Of a DNA stretch of 52,061 nucleotides, positions 8,483 through 17,416 are shown one piece after another; positions within the stretch are counted from its first letter, which is position 1, and each line of letters begins with the position of its first letter. Below the pieces are notes generated by a model that worked only from the letters and a program-made list of their open reading frames with translations, was not told where the DNA came from and made no database searches. Position numbers and translations under genes: made by a program. Location: NCBI GenBank assembly GCA_003696775.1, contig RFFS01000080.1, positions 1-52,061 of the forward strand, read 5' to 3'. The DNA comes from Calditrichota bacterium (GTDB taxonomy: Bacteria > Calditrichota > Calditrichia > Calditrichales > J004).

Positions 8483-8805
8483 TCTTCGGTAATATAATCC
8501 ATATACATCCAGATGCTGCGCGCGTAGCGGAAAATCAAAGGCACGGCAAACAGACTGAACCCGCCCAAAACAAGTGCGATTTTCCATACCGGTTCGTCTA
8601 TGGCCGCCATAATTAAAATGGTGGGGGCGACGATCAGGCCGTATAAAAAGTTGCCGATAAATATGGCCGCTGTAAAATAGCCCTGCTCTTTTTCATATTT
8701 ATATCCGCATTGGGGGCAGTTTTCATACATGGAAAAAAGTCCTTTAAACTGTTTACCCTCTTCACATTGCGGGCATTTCAGCGTCATCATAGAAGAAAAA
8801 CTCAT
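8476..8805 (-). CDS. DUF983 family membrane protein
   Basis: The 109-residue protein has two zinc-ribbon-like knuckles at the start (KCPQCEEG near 10-17 and NCPQCGYKYE near 29-38), followed by two transmembrane helices (about 48-68 and 74-91). This order, CPxCxxGxxF then CxxCG and two helices, is the DUF983 signature. The function of the family is not established. It starts 12 bases after the phosphatase gene ends, with AAGGAT before the ATG, so it belongs to the same operon as the BNR protein and phosphatase genes. Confidence 0.85.
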   Translation of the reverse strand: MSFSSMMTLKCPQCEEGKQFKGLFSMYENCPQCGYKYEKEQGYFTAAIFIGNFLYGLIVAPTILIMAAIDEPVWKIALVLGGFSLFAVPLIFRYARSIWMYMDYITEES

Positions 8806-8817
8806 TTAAAATCCTTT

Positions 8818-9405
8818 TTAACGGTTAATATAAATAATTTTATGCGGTTTGGATGTATAAGCCCGGATTAAAGTTACACCGCCAAAATCGATGTTGATCT
8901 GAAAAAGATTTGCAAGCGGTAAACCGGTCAGCCCGGCAATCAATGCCCGGATGGCGCCACCATGACTCACTAAAATAAAACGATCGCCGGGTTTTTCCAG
9001 TGTATCGCGGTAACAGGCCATCACCCTTTCCGCCATTTGCCTGAATGATTCGCCACCTGGCGCAGAGCGGTTGACGAAATCCTGCCGCCAGGCCCGGTAA
9101 CCTTCCGCCTGTTCAATCTCTTCCCAGGGACGCATTTCCCATTCCCCGAAGCTCACTTCCTTCAAGCGTTCATCCGTTTGTACCTCATCGGATAAATAGC
9201 GGGCCAGCTTATAACAACGTTGCAGCGGACTGCTGATCACTGTATATGCGCTGATATCTTCCGGCAAAACGGAACGGCAACGCGCGGCTTCCGTTTCAAA
9301 ACTTTCCGCCACATCGATATCCGTTTGCCCGTAGGCGTATATCAATTTGATGTCGGGTATGGTGTGGCGCAGACAATACACATCTTTATAATTATCCGTG
9401 TTCAT
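8818..9405 (-). CDS. Histidine phosphatase, alpha-ribazole phosphatase (CobC)-like
   Basis: A 195-residue histidine phosphatase. The catalytic block reads CLRHTIPD near 11-18: the arginine and histidine are kept, but the usual glycine (RHG) is threonine, as in CobC-like proteins of Bacteroidetes that also share the following YGQTD motif. Other family residues are present: SSPLQRC (second arginine), SFGEWE (glutamate acid/base) and VSHGG (second histidine). CobC removes the 5'-phosphate from alpha-ribazole phosphate in cobalamin loop assembly. No other cobalamin gene is in view, so the substrate remains an inference. It starts 11 bases after the BNR gene ends. Confidence 0.8.
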   Translation of the reverse strand: MNTDNYKDVYCLRHTIPDIKLIYAYGQTDIDVAESFETEAARCRSVLPEDISAYTVISSPLQRCYKLARYLSDEVQTDERLKEVSFGEWEMRPWEEIEQAEGYRAWRQDFVNRSAPGGESFRQMAERVMACYRDTLEKPGDRFILVSHGGAIRALIAGLTGLPLANLFQINIDFGGVTLIRAYTSKPHKIIYINR

Positions 9406-9416
9406 GGCCGTTTCTC

Positions 9417-12400
9417 TTAATGTATCCGATAGGGTGTGAAGGGTACACCGGCCTTTTCGGCCTCCTGTTCCAGTCGGTTTATTTTTTCCAACAAGCTTTT
9501 TACACGCGGTTCGATTGCCGCAAACTGCTCTTTCGCGATACGCAGGTTTTCCTTATGGGTTTGCGTTACAGTGCTAGTGGCGGCCCAATGTCCGTAAATC
9601 ACTGTTTGAATGCGTCCGATAATGCCCGGCGGGACCGGTTCGGAATATGAACGTACCACGGCATCGCCGCGTAAGGCGGTTTTAATCTGTTCGAGTTCAA
9701 GCTCTAATTCCCGCCTTTGTTTTTCCAGAGTGCGGGTGGCGGCGGGCGTGTCCATCAACCCTTTTTGCAGATGATGCAGACGATTGGCGGTTTCGTCCAG
9801 AGATTGATTCACGCCAAAAACCCGGCGTTGAAAAGCGGCGGTTTCTTTCTGAAAGGCAATAAGTTCCGTGCGTTCTTTCTCGCTTATCGTGGTGGATGGT
9901 AAGGCCTTACATTTAAAGGTCTTTGGTCCGTCCAGCACCCGGTAGATATCGCCCTCACGCACTTCCAGGGTCACTGAATACGTACCCGGCGCCGCCAGGT
10001 ATCCCCTGGGCGCTTCGGCAAACATATTATCCGCGGGAAAGGGCTTTAAATCCACCGGATCGGCCGGAGGGTAACGCATGTCCCATACCACCCTGTGCAC
10101 ACCCGCGCGGGCCGGAGCGGTCAGCCGGCGTACCACCTGGCCATCACTGTCGCGAATAGTGAAAATAAGCACCGGTTTTTGTTCCAGCCTTTCTTTTCTT
10201 AAAGCATCCCATGAAGGATAGGGGTTGTTTTTTTGTAATTTCTCCTTTTCGTGGCGTTTTTGCCTTAAAGATTTAAAGTTCTTCTTTAAATAATAAGTAA
10301 ATACGGCGCCAACCGGCGGATTATCGGCCCGAAACCAGGCGTCACCCTGAAAAGCGTTTTTCGCGAGGCCCAATGGCGCGCTTTCGATAAACATCCAACT
10401 TTCTTTAACATCAAAAAGGTAAGCATCTTTTTCCGTGAAAATTTTTTCGGCCACCCGTAAAGGCGCATAATCATCCAGCACATAAAAGCCACGCCCGAAT
10501 GTTGCCAGTATCAAATCGTCTTCTCTTCTTTGTATATCGATGTCGCGCACGGCGATAACCGGTAATCCCGCTTTAAGTTGACGCCAATGCGCGCCGCCGT
10601 CCCGTGTAAACCACAAACCGTATTCGGTACCGGCAAACAATAAATCTTTTTCCTTATGATCCTGGGCGATGGTGTAAACCGTGCCCTTTTCCGGCAGGCT
10701 ACCGCTGATGGATCGCCAGCTTTTTCCGTAATCGTCACTGCGCATGATATAGGGACGAAAATCTCCCCGTTTATGATTATCGAACGAGGCGTAAACGACA
10801 TTTTTCTCAAACAGGGAAGCTTGCAGGTCGCTTACATAACTCATTTCCGGTACATCACCCGCGCGTTCCGTTTTCTGCCAATGCCGTCCCCCGTCACGAC
10901 TAACCTGTATTAATCCGTCATCGGTGCCCACATAAAGCAATCCTTCCTGCAACCGCGATTCATCCAGGGATACGATGGTGCCGTAAAATGAGGTGGACTT
11001 GTTTTTAGCCACGGCATCCACACTCCATACTTTTCCCATCACCTTCAGGGCATTCCGATCCAATTGTCGCGTAAGGTCATCGCTCACCTTTTGCCAGCTT
11101 TGACCGCGATCATCGCTGCGAAACAGAATGTTGGCCCCAAAATACAACCGGTGGGGATTATAGGGGCTGATGATCAGCGCGGAATTCCAGTTCCAGCGTA
11201 ATGGCGGCTCATCACGCCCCGGTTGCGGCTGAATACTTACCATTTCACCGTTGGCTTTATTATATCGCACCAGCCCGCCGTATTGATATTGTGAATAGAC
11301 GGTATTCGGGTCTTGCGGATCCACCACAGTTTCAAAGCCGTCACCGAAGACGGTTACAAACCAATCCCGGTTGGTGATACCGTTAATCGATGTGGTGCGT
11401 ACGGGGCCGCCGAGGGTGGCGTTATCCTGTGTGCCGCCGTAAATATTATAAAACGGGAAGCCGTTATCCGCCGTCACCCGATAAAACTGGGTAACAGGCA
11501 GCCAGTCAAAAAACCGCCAATGACTTCCGGCGTCAAAGGTTTCGTACAGCCCGCCATCGGTACCGGTGCGCATGTGCCGTGTGTTCAGGGGGTCTATCCA
11601 CAACGCGTGATGATCCACATGTTTGTAATACCCCGGTGCTTTTTTCCATGTTTTGCCGCCATCCCGGCTGATCATCAAAAATGTATCCAGGGAATAGATG
11701 ATATCCGGATTCTCCGGGTGAACCACAATTTCCTGATAATACTGCGGCGAGCCGCTGATGTACGGGCTTTGCTTGCGCCAGCTTTCCCCTTTGTCATCGC
11801 TGCGGAAGAAGCCCTGTTTTCCATGACGTGCTTCAACAATGGCATAAATCCGATTAGGATCGGACGGGGCCTGTGCCAACCCGATGCGTCCCATTTCGGC
11901 GGTGGGTAAACCCCGCGTCAATTTACGCCAGCTTTTACCGCCGTCCACGCTTTTATATATGGCCGATCCCGGCCCGCCGTCAATCAAGGTCCATACATGA
12001 CGCCGGCGTTGATAAGTGGCGGTATACATCACATCCGGGCGTTCGGCATCCAAAATAATATCCGTGCACCCTGTGTATTTATCCACATTCAACACTTCCC
12101 GCCAGGTTTCACCGCCATCTTCGGATTTATACAAACCTCTGTCACCGCCGTCCTTCCACAAAGGGCCCTGAGCCGCTACCCAAATAACACGGCTGTCCCG
12201 AGGATCGACTACTATTTTGGCGATATGCTCCGAATGCTTCAGCCCCATGTTTTGCCATGTGGTGCCGCCATCCAGACTGCGATAGACGCCATCGCCATAG
12301 GATACGCTACGTTGGGAATTGTTTTCACCCGTCCCTACCCAGACGGTGAGAGGATTATGGGGGTCGATGGTGACACAGCCAATGGAATAACTGCCCTGTT

Positions 12401-12626
12401 GATCGAAAACAGGCTCGAAAGTGATGCCATTATTGGTTGTGCGCCAGACGCCACCCGAAGCGGAAGCGACGAAATAACGTTCCGGATGTTGAGCGTCCAC
12501 AGCCAGGTCTGAAATTCGACCACTGGTGAGTGCCGGCCCTAATGAACGAAACTTTAAACCACTGAAATCCACGCCGGCCCATGCCGTTAGTATGTTTAAC
12601 ATTATCCAGAAGTATATGCGTATCAT
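9417..12626 (-). CDS. Large exported BNR/sortilin-like beta-propeller protein
   Basis: A protein of about 1069 residues. The frame is open to 12746, but ATG 12626 has a clear ribosome site (AGGGAG, 7 bases upstream) and gives a short signal peptide (FWIMLNILTAWAG). The first 750 residues carry many BNR/Asp-box repeats of the kind S.DGG.TW or S.D.G.SW (for example SLDGGTTWQ, SEDGGETWR, SDDKGESWR), predicting one or two beta-propellers like VPS10/sortilin. A beta-sandwich region (about 830-930) and a helical coiled-coil end (about 935-1060) follow. The family occurs in Bacteroidetes-like genomes and is often called glycosyl hydrolase, but no catalytic site is evident. It is first in an operon with the phosphatase and DUF983. 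Confidence 0.8.
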   Translation of the reverse strand: MIRIYFWIMLNILTAWAGVDFSGLKFRSLGPALTSGRISDLAVDAQHPERYFVASASGGVWRTTNNGITFEPVFDQQGSYSIGCVTIDPHNPLTVWVGTGENNSQRSVSYGDGVYRSLDGGTTWQNMGLKHSEHIAKIVVDPRDSRVIWVAAQGPLWKDGGDRGLYKSEDGGETWREVLNVDKYTGCTDIILDAERPDVMYTATYQRRRHVWTLIDGGPGSAIYKSVDGGKSWRKLTRGLPTAEMGRIGLAQAPSDPNRIYAIVEARHGKQGFFRSDDKGESWRKQSPYISGSPQYYQEIVVHPENPDIIYSLDTFLMISRDGGKTWKKAPGYYKHVDHHALWIDPLNTRHMRTGTDGGLYETFDAGSHWRFFDWLPVTQFYRVTADNGFPFYNIYGGTQDNATLGGPVRTTSINGITNRDWFVTVFGDGFETVVDPQDPNTVYSQYQYGGLVRYNKANGEMVSIQPQPGRDEPPLRWNWNSALIISPYNPHRLYFGANILFRSDDRGQSWQKVSDDLTRQLDRNALKVMGKVWSVDAVAKNKSTSFYGTIVSLDESRLQEGLLYVGTDDGLIQVSRDGGRHWQKTERAGDVPEMSYVSDLQASLFEKNVVYASFDNHKRGDFRPYIMRSDDYGKSWRSISGSLPEKGTVYTIAQDHKEKDLLFAGTEYGLWFTRDGGAHWRQLKAGLPVIAVRDIDIQRREDDLILATFGRGFYVLDDYAPLRVAEKIFTEKDAYLFDVKESWMFIESAPLGLAKNAFQGDAWFRADNPPVGAVFTYYLKKNFKSLRQKRHEKEKLQKNNPYPSWDALRKERLEQKPVLIFTIRDSDGQVVRRLTAPARAGVHRVVWDMRYPPADPVDLKPFPADNMFAEAPRGYLAAPGTYSVTLEVREGDIYRVLDGPKTFKCKALPSTTISEKERTELIAFQKETAAFQRRVFGVNQSLDETANRLHHLQKGLMDTPAATRTLEKQRRELELELEQIKTALRGDAVVRSYSEPVPPGIIGRIQTVIYGHWAATSTVTQTHKENLRIAKEQFAAIEPRVKSLLEKINRLEQEAEKAGVPFTPYRIH

Positions 12627-12633
12627 GATACGT

Positions 12634-12639
12634 CTCCCT
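12634..12639 (-). promoter_or_regulatory. Ribosome binding site fixing the BNR protein start
   Basis: AGGGAG lies 7 bases before ATG 12626 on the minus strand. The upstream start options (up to 12746) have no such site, and only the 12626 start puts a signal peptide at the N-terminus. Confidence 0.65.
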
Positions 12640-12892
12640 AACAATTTTCGATGTGTATTTTTATAAATCCACATCGATTCCGATATATGGACAAATAACA
12701 GAAAAATGACTATAAACTGTAAAACTAAAATAGCATTATTACTCATACGGTTAAAGTGATTCGGCTGGTTTTTTTGATTTTTTTCATATCATGTGCTGAG
12801 CAACATTTTGAAGTTAAGCCCGTTTCCATAGTTTACGACTATCTGTCTTATCTTTATCCCGTAATATTTACATTTACAAACAGGAGTATTGT

Positions 12893-14074
12893 ATGACAAG
12901 ACAAATAATGATTTTTTCTTTGATCATGGGGCTGTTCCTGACGACGTTAAGCGGCGCGGAAAACATACGGTTTGCGGTTATTGGCGATTATGGTTCGGAA
13001 GGGAATGCCCTGCGCTCGGTTGCCGAACAGATCGATTCATGGCAGGTTGATTTTATCATCACCACCGGCGACAACAATTATCCGGACGGTACCGCAAGCA
13101 CGATTGATGCAAATATCGGGCAATATTTTCATGATTACATCGCGCCCTACAAAGGTAATTATGGAAGCGGCGCCGACAGCAACCGTTTTTTTCCTTGTCT
13201 GGGCAATCATGACTGGCGCGCCGAAAATGCTCAACCCTATCTCGACTATTTTGAACTGCCCGGCAATGAACGCTATTATGATTTTGTCCGCGGTCCGGTT
13301 CATTTTTTTGTCATCGATAGTGACAGCCATGAGCCGGACGGCACAAGCGCCCAGTCTGTTCAGGCGCAATGGCTTAAGGAACAACTTGCCATGAGTATAT
13401 CGCCCTGGAATGTGGTTTACATGCATCACCCACCCTACTCTTCCTCAAAACACGGCTCGAATGAAGCGCTTCAATGGCCCTTTAAGGAATGGGGGGCGTC
13501 GGTGGTGTTGGCCGGTCACGACCATAGCTACGAACGGCTGATGCGCGACAGCCTGTTATACATCGTCAACGGACTGGGCGGACGTAGTATTTACGATTTC
13601 AACACACCCGTGGAGGGCTCGCAGTTCCGTTATAACGATGATTACGGCGCCATGCTGGTTACCGCCACAGCCGATTCGATGACCTTCGCCTTTTTCAACT
13701 CTTCCGATGAAGAAATCGACCGCTACGCGTTGCACAAAGCGGTAACGGCCGTACCGAATGACAATCAAGCAAACGATGACACCGATTTTTCCTTTGAACT
13801 TTTAAACAATTATCCCAATCCATTTAACGATGTGACAAACATTCCATTTAATATTAGAATGGATGTACGGGAAAATGACCAAATTTGGATTAAAATATAT
13901 AATTTAGCAGGAATGGAACTTTACACCTATAAATTTCCAATCATACCGTTCAGCCATATATCGGGAACACTTTCATTGGAATGGCACAACAACGGACTGC
14001 CTTCGGGAATGTATATCTATACTGTAAGCGTAAGGGGCCACACACAAAGTGGCAAAATGATTTTGATAAAATAA
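12893..14074 (+). CDS. Secreted metallophosphatase (purple acid phosphatase-like) with T9SS sorting domain
   Basis: A 393-residue exported protein with CAGGAG before its ATG. Residues 1-22 are a signal peptide. Residues 25-280 are a calcineurin-like phosphoesterase with all metal motifs: GDYG, TTGDNNY, GNHDW, MHHPPY and GHDHSYER; overall it resembles tartrate-resistant acid phosphatase. After an Asn/Asp-rich linker, the last 85 residues are a type A T9SS C-terminal domain (starts NYPNPFN, contains LPSGMYIYTV, ends KMILIK). That domain directs transport across the outer membrane by the type IX system and is then usually removed. The substrate cannot be told. It is a single-gene unit ending at a strong terminator. 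Confidence 0.92.
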   Translation: MTRQIMIFSLIMGLFLTTLSGAENIRFAVIGDYGSEGNALRSVAEQIDSWQVDFIITTGDNNYPDGTASTIDANIGQYFHDYIAPYKGNYGSGADSNRFFPCLGNHDWRAENAQPYLDYFELPGNERYYDFVRGPVHFFVIDSDSHEPDGTSAQSVQAQWLKEQLAMSISPWNVVYMHHPPYSSSKHGSNEALQWPFKEWGASVVLAGHDHSYERLMRDSLLYIVNGLGGRSIYDFNTPVEGSQFRYNDDYGAMLVTATADSMTFAFFNSSDEEIDRYALHKAVTAVPNDNQANDDTDFSFELLNNYPNPFNDVTNIPFNIRMDVRENDQIWIKIYNLAGMELYTYKFPIIPFSHISGTLSLEWHNNGLPSGMYIYTVSVRGHTQSGKMILIK

Positions 14075-14087
14075 GCCGTTAACAAAA

Positions 14088-14115
14088 AAAGCCTTCCGCA
14101 TGTCCGGAAGGCTTT
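14088..14115. terminator. Bidirectional intrinsic terminator between the phosphatase gene and typA
   Basis: A perfect 11-bp stem (AAAGCCTTCCG / CGGAAGGCTTT) with a 6-base loop lies 13 bases after the phosphatase stop and 7 bases beyond the typA stop. On the minus strand it is followed by a run of T (from the A-run at 14082-14090), a classic intrinsic terminator. On the plus strand the T run is shorter. Confidence 0.85.
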
Positions 14116-14122
14116 CATTGAA

Positions 14123-15943
14123 TCAGGCTTTTTTTAATTTAGCAGACTCCGCGCGTCGTCGGTCATGTTCTTTGAGTAATATTTTTCGGATACGGATCGA
14201 CTCCGGAGTTACTTCCACCAGTTCATCATCATCAATAAACTCAAGACATTCTTCCAGGCTCATTTTAACCGCCGGCGCGATTTTCATGGAACGATCGCTG
14301 CCCGCCGCGCGCATATTGGTCAATTTTTTGGATTTTTGCAGATTGACGGTCAGGTCTTTTTCCTTGTTGTATGATCCGACCACCTGGCCTTCGTAAATAT
14401 TTTCGCCCGGTTCCACAAAAAAGAACCCGCGATCCTGCAGGGCATCCACGGCATAGGGAACAACCGGGCCCGTGCCCAGTGAGACCATGACCCCGTTTTG
14501 ACGATGTGGAATGCTGCCCTTAAAAAATTCATACTGATAAAAGCGATGGGTCATCACCGCTTCACCCGCGGTGGCGGTCAGGATTTTATTGCGCAGCCCC
14601 ATCAACCCGCGTGAGGGTATATGAAAGGTCAGATGTTTAAAACTGCCTTTATCCTCAATGCTTTCCAGTGAGCCACGACGTTGGGACACCAGTTCGATGG
14701 CTTTCCCGGAATAACTGTCGGGTACATCGATCACCAATTCTTCCACCGGTTCGGCTTTATGGCCGTCTATCTCTTTGTAAATCACTTTGGGCTGGCCCAC
14801 GGCGAATTCATAGCCTTCCCGTCGCATATTTTCGATAAGAATGGATAAATGCAGAATACCGCGTCCACTCACCTTATAGCTGTCCGGCGAACCGGTTTGT
14901 TCCACACGCAGGGCCACATCGGACTCCAGCTCCTGAAATAACCGATCCCTCAGGTGGCGACTGGTGACATATTTGCCTTCCTTACCGAAGAATGGCGAGG
15001 TGTTAATGGTAAAGGTCATGCTGATGGTCGGATCATCGATGGCAATAAGGGGCATGGGTTCGGGATTTTCAAAGTCGGCAATGGTATCGCCGATGTTAAT
15101 ATCTTCAATACCAACCACGGCGCATAATTCACCGGCGACGACTTCTTTTTGTTCCACGCGTTCCAGACCTTCAAAGGTAAAAATTTGTTTGATGCCGGCA
15201 TCCACAATGGAACCGTCACGTTTCACCAGCTTAAAACGGTCGCTGTTGGTCAGCTTACCACGATAAACACGGCCGATGCCGATGCGTCCCACATAGGGTG
15301 AATAATCCAGCGAAGTGATTTGCATTTGCGTGGCGCCTTCCACATGTTCCGGGGCCGGGATATCACGAATGATGGTATCCAGCAAAACCCGCATGTCGGC
15401 GCCTTGTTCGGCAACATCCAAAGAGGCCCATCCGTTTTTGGCCGAGGCGTAAACCACAGGGAATTCCAACTGGTCATCGTTGGCGCCGAGATCGATAAAC
15501 AAATCGTAAATTTCGTCCAACACTTCTTCGGGGCGAGCCTGCGGCCGATCCATTTTGTTGATGACAACCACCGGTTTCAGATTCAGCGCGAGCGCCTTGC
15601 TTAATACAAATCGGGTTTGGGGCATGGTGCCTTCAAAGGCGTCCACCAGCAATAAAACACCGTTGGCCATTTTGAGTACCCGTTCCACTTCACCGCCAAA
15701 ATCGGCGTGACCGGGTGTGTCAATCAGATTGATTTTATGTTCCTGGTAACGTATGGAAATATTCTTGGAAAGAATGGTAATCCCCCGCTCTCTTTCCAGA
15801 TCGTTGGAATCCATGAAGCGTTCCTGCACTTTTTCATTGCTGCGGAAAAAGTCGGTATGTTTGAGCAGTTCATCCACAAGAGTGGTTTTGCCGTGGTCCA
15901 CATGCGCGATGATGGCCACATTACGTATTTTTGAAATATTCAT
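14123..15943 (-). CDS. typA: Translational GTPase TypA/BipA
   Basis: A ribosome-associated GTPase of 606 residues, the normal length for TypA. The G domain has [10 protein letters not shown] (G1), [16 protein letters not shown] (G3) and [10 protein letters not shown] (G4). The following domains show the TypA order: beta-barrel domain II, two EF-G-like alpha/beta domains ([39 protein letters not shown]) and the TypA-specific C-terminal domain. It acts in ribosome assembly and stress adaptation. It stands alone, with its own upstream region (15944-16274) and a strong terminator after the stop. Confidence 0.97.
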   Translation of the reverse strand: MNISKIRNVAIIAHVDHGKTTLVDELLKHTDFFRSNEKVQERFMDSNDLERERGITILSKNISIRYQEHKINLIDTPGHADFGGEVERVLKMANGVLLLVDAFEGTMPQTRFVLSKALALNLKPVVVINKMDRPQARPEEVLDEIYDLFIDLGANDDQLEFPVVYASAKNGWASLDVAEQGADMRVLLDTIIRDIPAPEHVEGATQMQITSLDYSPYVGRIGIGRVYRGKLTNSDRFKLVKRDGSIVDAGIKQIFTFEGLERVEQKEVVAGELCAVVGIEDINIGDTIADFENPEPMPLIAIDDPTISMTFTINTSPFFGKEGKYVTSRHLRDRLFQELESDVALRVEQTGSPDSYKVSGRGILHLSILIENMRREGYEFAVGQPKVIYKEIDGHKAEPVEELVIDVPDSYSGKAIELVSQRRGSLESIEDKGSFKHLTFHIPSRGLMGLRNKILTATAGEAVMTHRFYQYEFFKGSIPHRQNGVMVSLGTGPVVPYAVDALQDRGFFFVEPGENIYEGQVVGSYNKEKDLTVNLQKSKKLTNMRAAGSDRSMKIAPAVKMSLEECLEFIDDDELVEVTPESIRIRKILLKEHDRRRAESAKLKKA

Positions 15944-16274
15944 TGTATATCCGAATTAATTTTAAGACAGCATATAATTTACACAAATTATTGGGCCGTT
16001 AAAAATATATTTCATGGAATACATACGACGGCGCCTCCGGAATACCGATTACTCCAAGATTCGTACAAAATGTTACATGAATAACGGAATCGACCGATCC
16101 GGGTACGATATAATTATAGGGAAATGCATTAATAAATTGATGGATGATGCCGTTAGCCACGCCCTTCAGGATGTGAAAAGAAATGTAAAACAAAATACGC
16201 AGGGCGTTTACACCCTTTTTAAATGCCCTGAAGGCATTGAATTTTTTGGAAGTATTACCAAATATCCTTATGTG
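15944..16274. other. Intergenic region between nadK and typA
   Basis: About 330 bases hold no gene I can support. Two overlapping open frames (15999-16193 minus; 16014-16349 plus, which runs into nadK) have no ribosome site and no family features. The region probably carries the nadK-side terminator hairpin (16201-16229) and the typA promoter in the AT-rich part nearest 15943; I cannot place -35/-10 boxes with confidence. Confidence 0.5.
16201..16229 (-). terminator. Probable terminator downstream of nadK
   Basis: AGGGCGTTT (16201-16209) and AAATGCCCT (16221-16229) form a 9-bp stem with one G-T pair. Read on the minus strand, it lies 45 bases after the nadK stop and is followed by a T-rich stretch (GCGTATTTTGTTTT). 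A competing smaller stem (16222-16238) is also possible. Confidence 0.4.
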
Positions 16275-17186
16275 TTACTTTTTCTTTTTGCTGTACGTCC
16301 AGCGGTTTTTGTTGCGGAAGTCTTCCCCCCAGTGCAGTTTTTTGCTTAAGGTGCGGAAAAAGCGCTGATGCGCCATTTTGACCAGTTTGATGTTATGTTC
16401 ACTGCGCTTCAGAATAAAAGACGTGCCACCAGGATAGGTCCCTTGTTGCGTTCCGTCGCGCAGGATATTAAAACTGTCCGCTTCCGTGTAAACCGTTATG
16501 CGCATCTGTTTGTCGTCCGGTATGATGACAGGACGGTTGGTAAGGGAATGGGGACAAATGGGGTTCACCACAAAAACACGTGAACCCGGCGCCACAATCG
16601 GCCCGCCGGCGGACAAAGAATGACCGGTGGAACCGGTGGGTGTGGAAATGATCAGGCCATCGGCCACATAATTATTGAGGCGTTCATCACCCACATGGGT
16701 TTCTATCTGGATAACCCGTGCAAAACCGGCTTTATCGATAACAATATCATTAAAAGCGCGAAATTTTTCATCCCGGTCCTCCACCCGGCAGGTAATCTGG
16801 GCCCGTTCGTCAATCAGGTACTGCCCGTCCAGATAATGGCGGATATGGTCGGTCAGTTTTTCCGGCGGCGTATCGGCGATAAACCCCAAACCGCCCAGGT
16901 TCACCCCCATAAAGTGAATATCAAAACGCTGTATTTTATTGATCGTACGCAGCAGGGTGCCATCGCCGCCCAGGGTGATAATCAGTTCCGCCTTGTCCAG
17001 AATATCCCGTGCCGCGCTTTCCTGCAGGACGCGGAAATCATTGGAAATATATTCCGATTCGTAAGTGCATATGTTGAACCGGGCCCGGGGCTTTTGGCTG
17101 TCCAGCCAGGCGTCCAATTGCCGCACAATGGGATTAATATTTTTTTTACGGGGGTTGACTAAAATACCTATGTAGGGCGTATGCAC
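16275..17186 (-). CDS. nadK: NAD kinase
   Basis: Phosphorylates NAD to NADP. The 303-residue product has the NAD kinase motifs: LGGDGTLLR (GGDG), GVNLGGLGFIAD, and TPTGSTGHSLSAGGPIV. The start is GTG at 17186; AGGAT sits 5 bases upstream, within the end of xseB, and no nearby ATG fits as well. It is the last gene of the run xseA-xseB-nadK. An N-terminal stretch (ILVNPRKKNINPIVRQLDAW) is as expected for the family. Confidence 0.95.
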   Translation of the reverse strand: MHTPYIGILVNPRKKNINPIVRQLDAWLDSQKPRARFNICTYESEYISNDFRVLQESAARDILDKAELIITLGGDGTLLRTINKIQRFDIHFMGVNLGGLGFIADTPPEKLTDHIRHYLDGQYLIDERAQITCRVEDRDEKFRAFNDIVIDKAGFARVIQIETHVGDERLNNYVADGLIISTPTGSTGHSLSAGGPIVAPGSRVFVVNPICPHSLTNRPVIIPDDKQMRITVYTEADSFNILRDGTQQGTYPGGTSFILKRSEHNIKLVKMAHQRFFRTLSKKLHWGEDFRNKNRWTYSKKKK

Positions 17187-17194
17187 GGGATATC

Positions 17195-17416
17195 CTATTC
17201 AAAATCCTGATATTGCAAGGCGCCGCTGCCACTTTCTGTTATGGTGCGGATTTTTTGTTCGGCGTTATCGAGTTCCTTTCGGCAAAACGCCATCAGTTTA
17301 AACGCTTCTTCGTAAAGCCTTATGCTTTCATCCAGCGGTAGTTCGCCGTTTTCCAGAAGTGCCGTGATGTCATCCAGGCGGCTCATGGCCTGTTCAAAGG
17401 TTTTCTTTTTAGGCAT
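17195..17416 (-). CDS. xseB: Exodeoxyribonuclease VII small subunit
   Basis: A 73-residue subunit of exonuclease VII, which degrades single-stranded DNA together with XseA. The family signature is clear: KKTFEQAMSRLDDI, LENGELPLDESIRLYEE and KLMAFCRKELDNAEQKI. The frame is open further upstream to 17443, but the ATG at 17416 gives the usual N-terminus and overlaps the end of xseA by 8 bases, a normal coupling for this pair. Confidence 0.95.
   Translation of the reverse strand: MPKKKTFEQAMSRLDDITALLENGELPLDESIRLYEEAFKLMAFCRKELDNAEQKIRTITESGSGALQYQDFE

Noticed and set aside
12747-12892. Promoter boxes before the phosphatase gene
   Set aside because: Several TTGA and TA-rich hexamers occur at wrong spacing; I cannot choose one for this lineage.
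15999-16349. Two overlapping open frames in the typA-nadK gap
   Set aside because: No ribosome site or known motif; the plus frame runs antisense into nadK, and the minus frame is short and of ordinary chance length.
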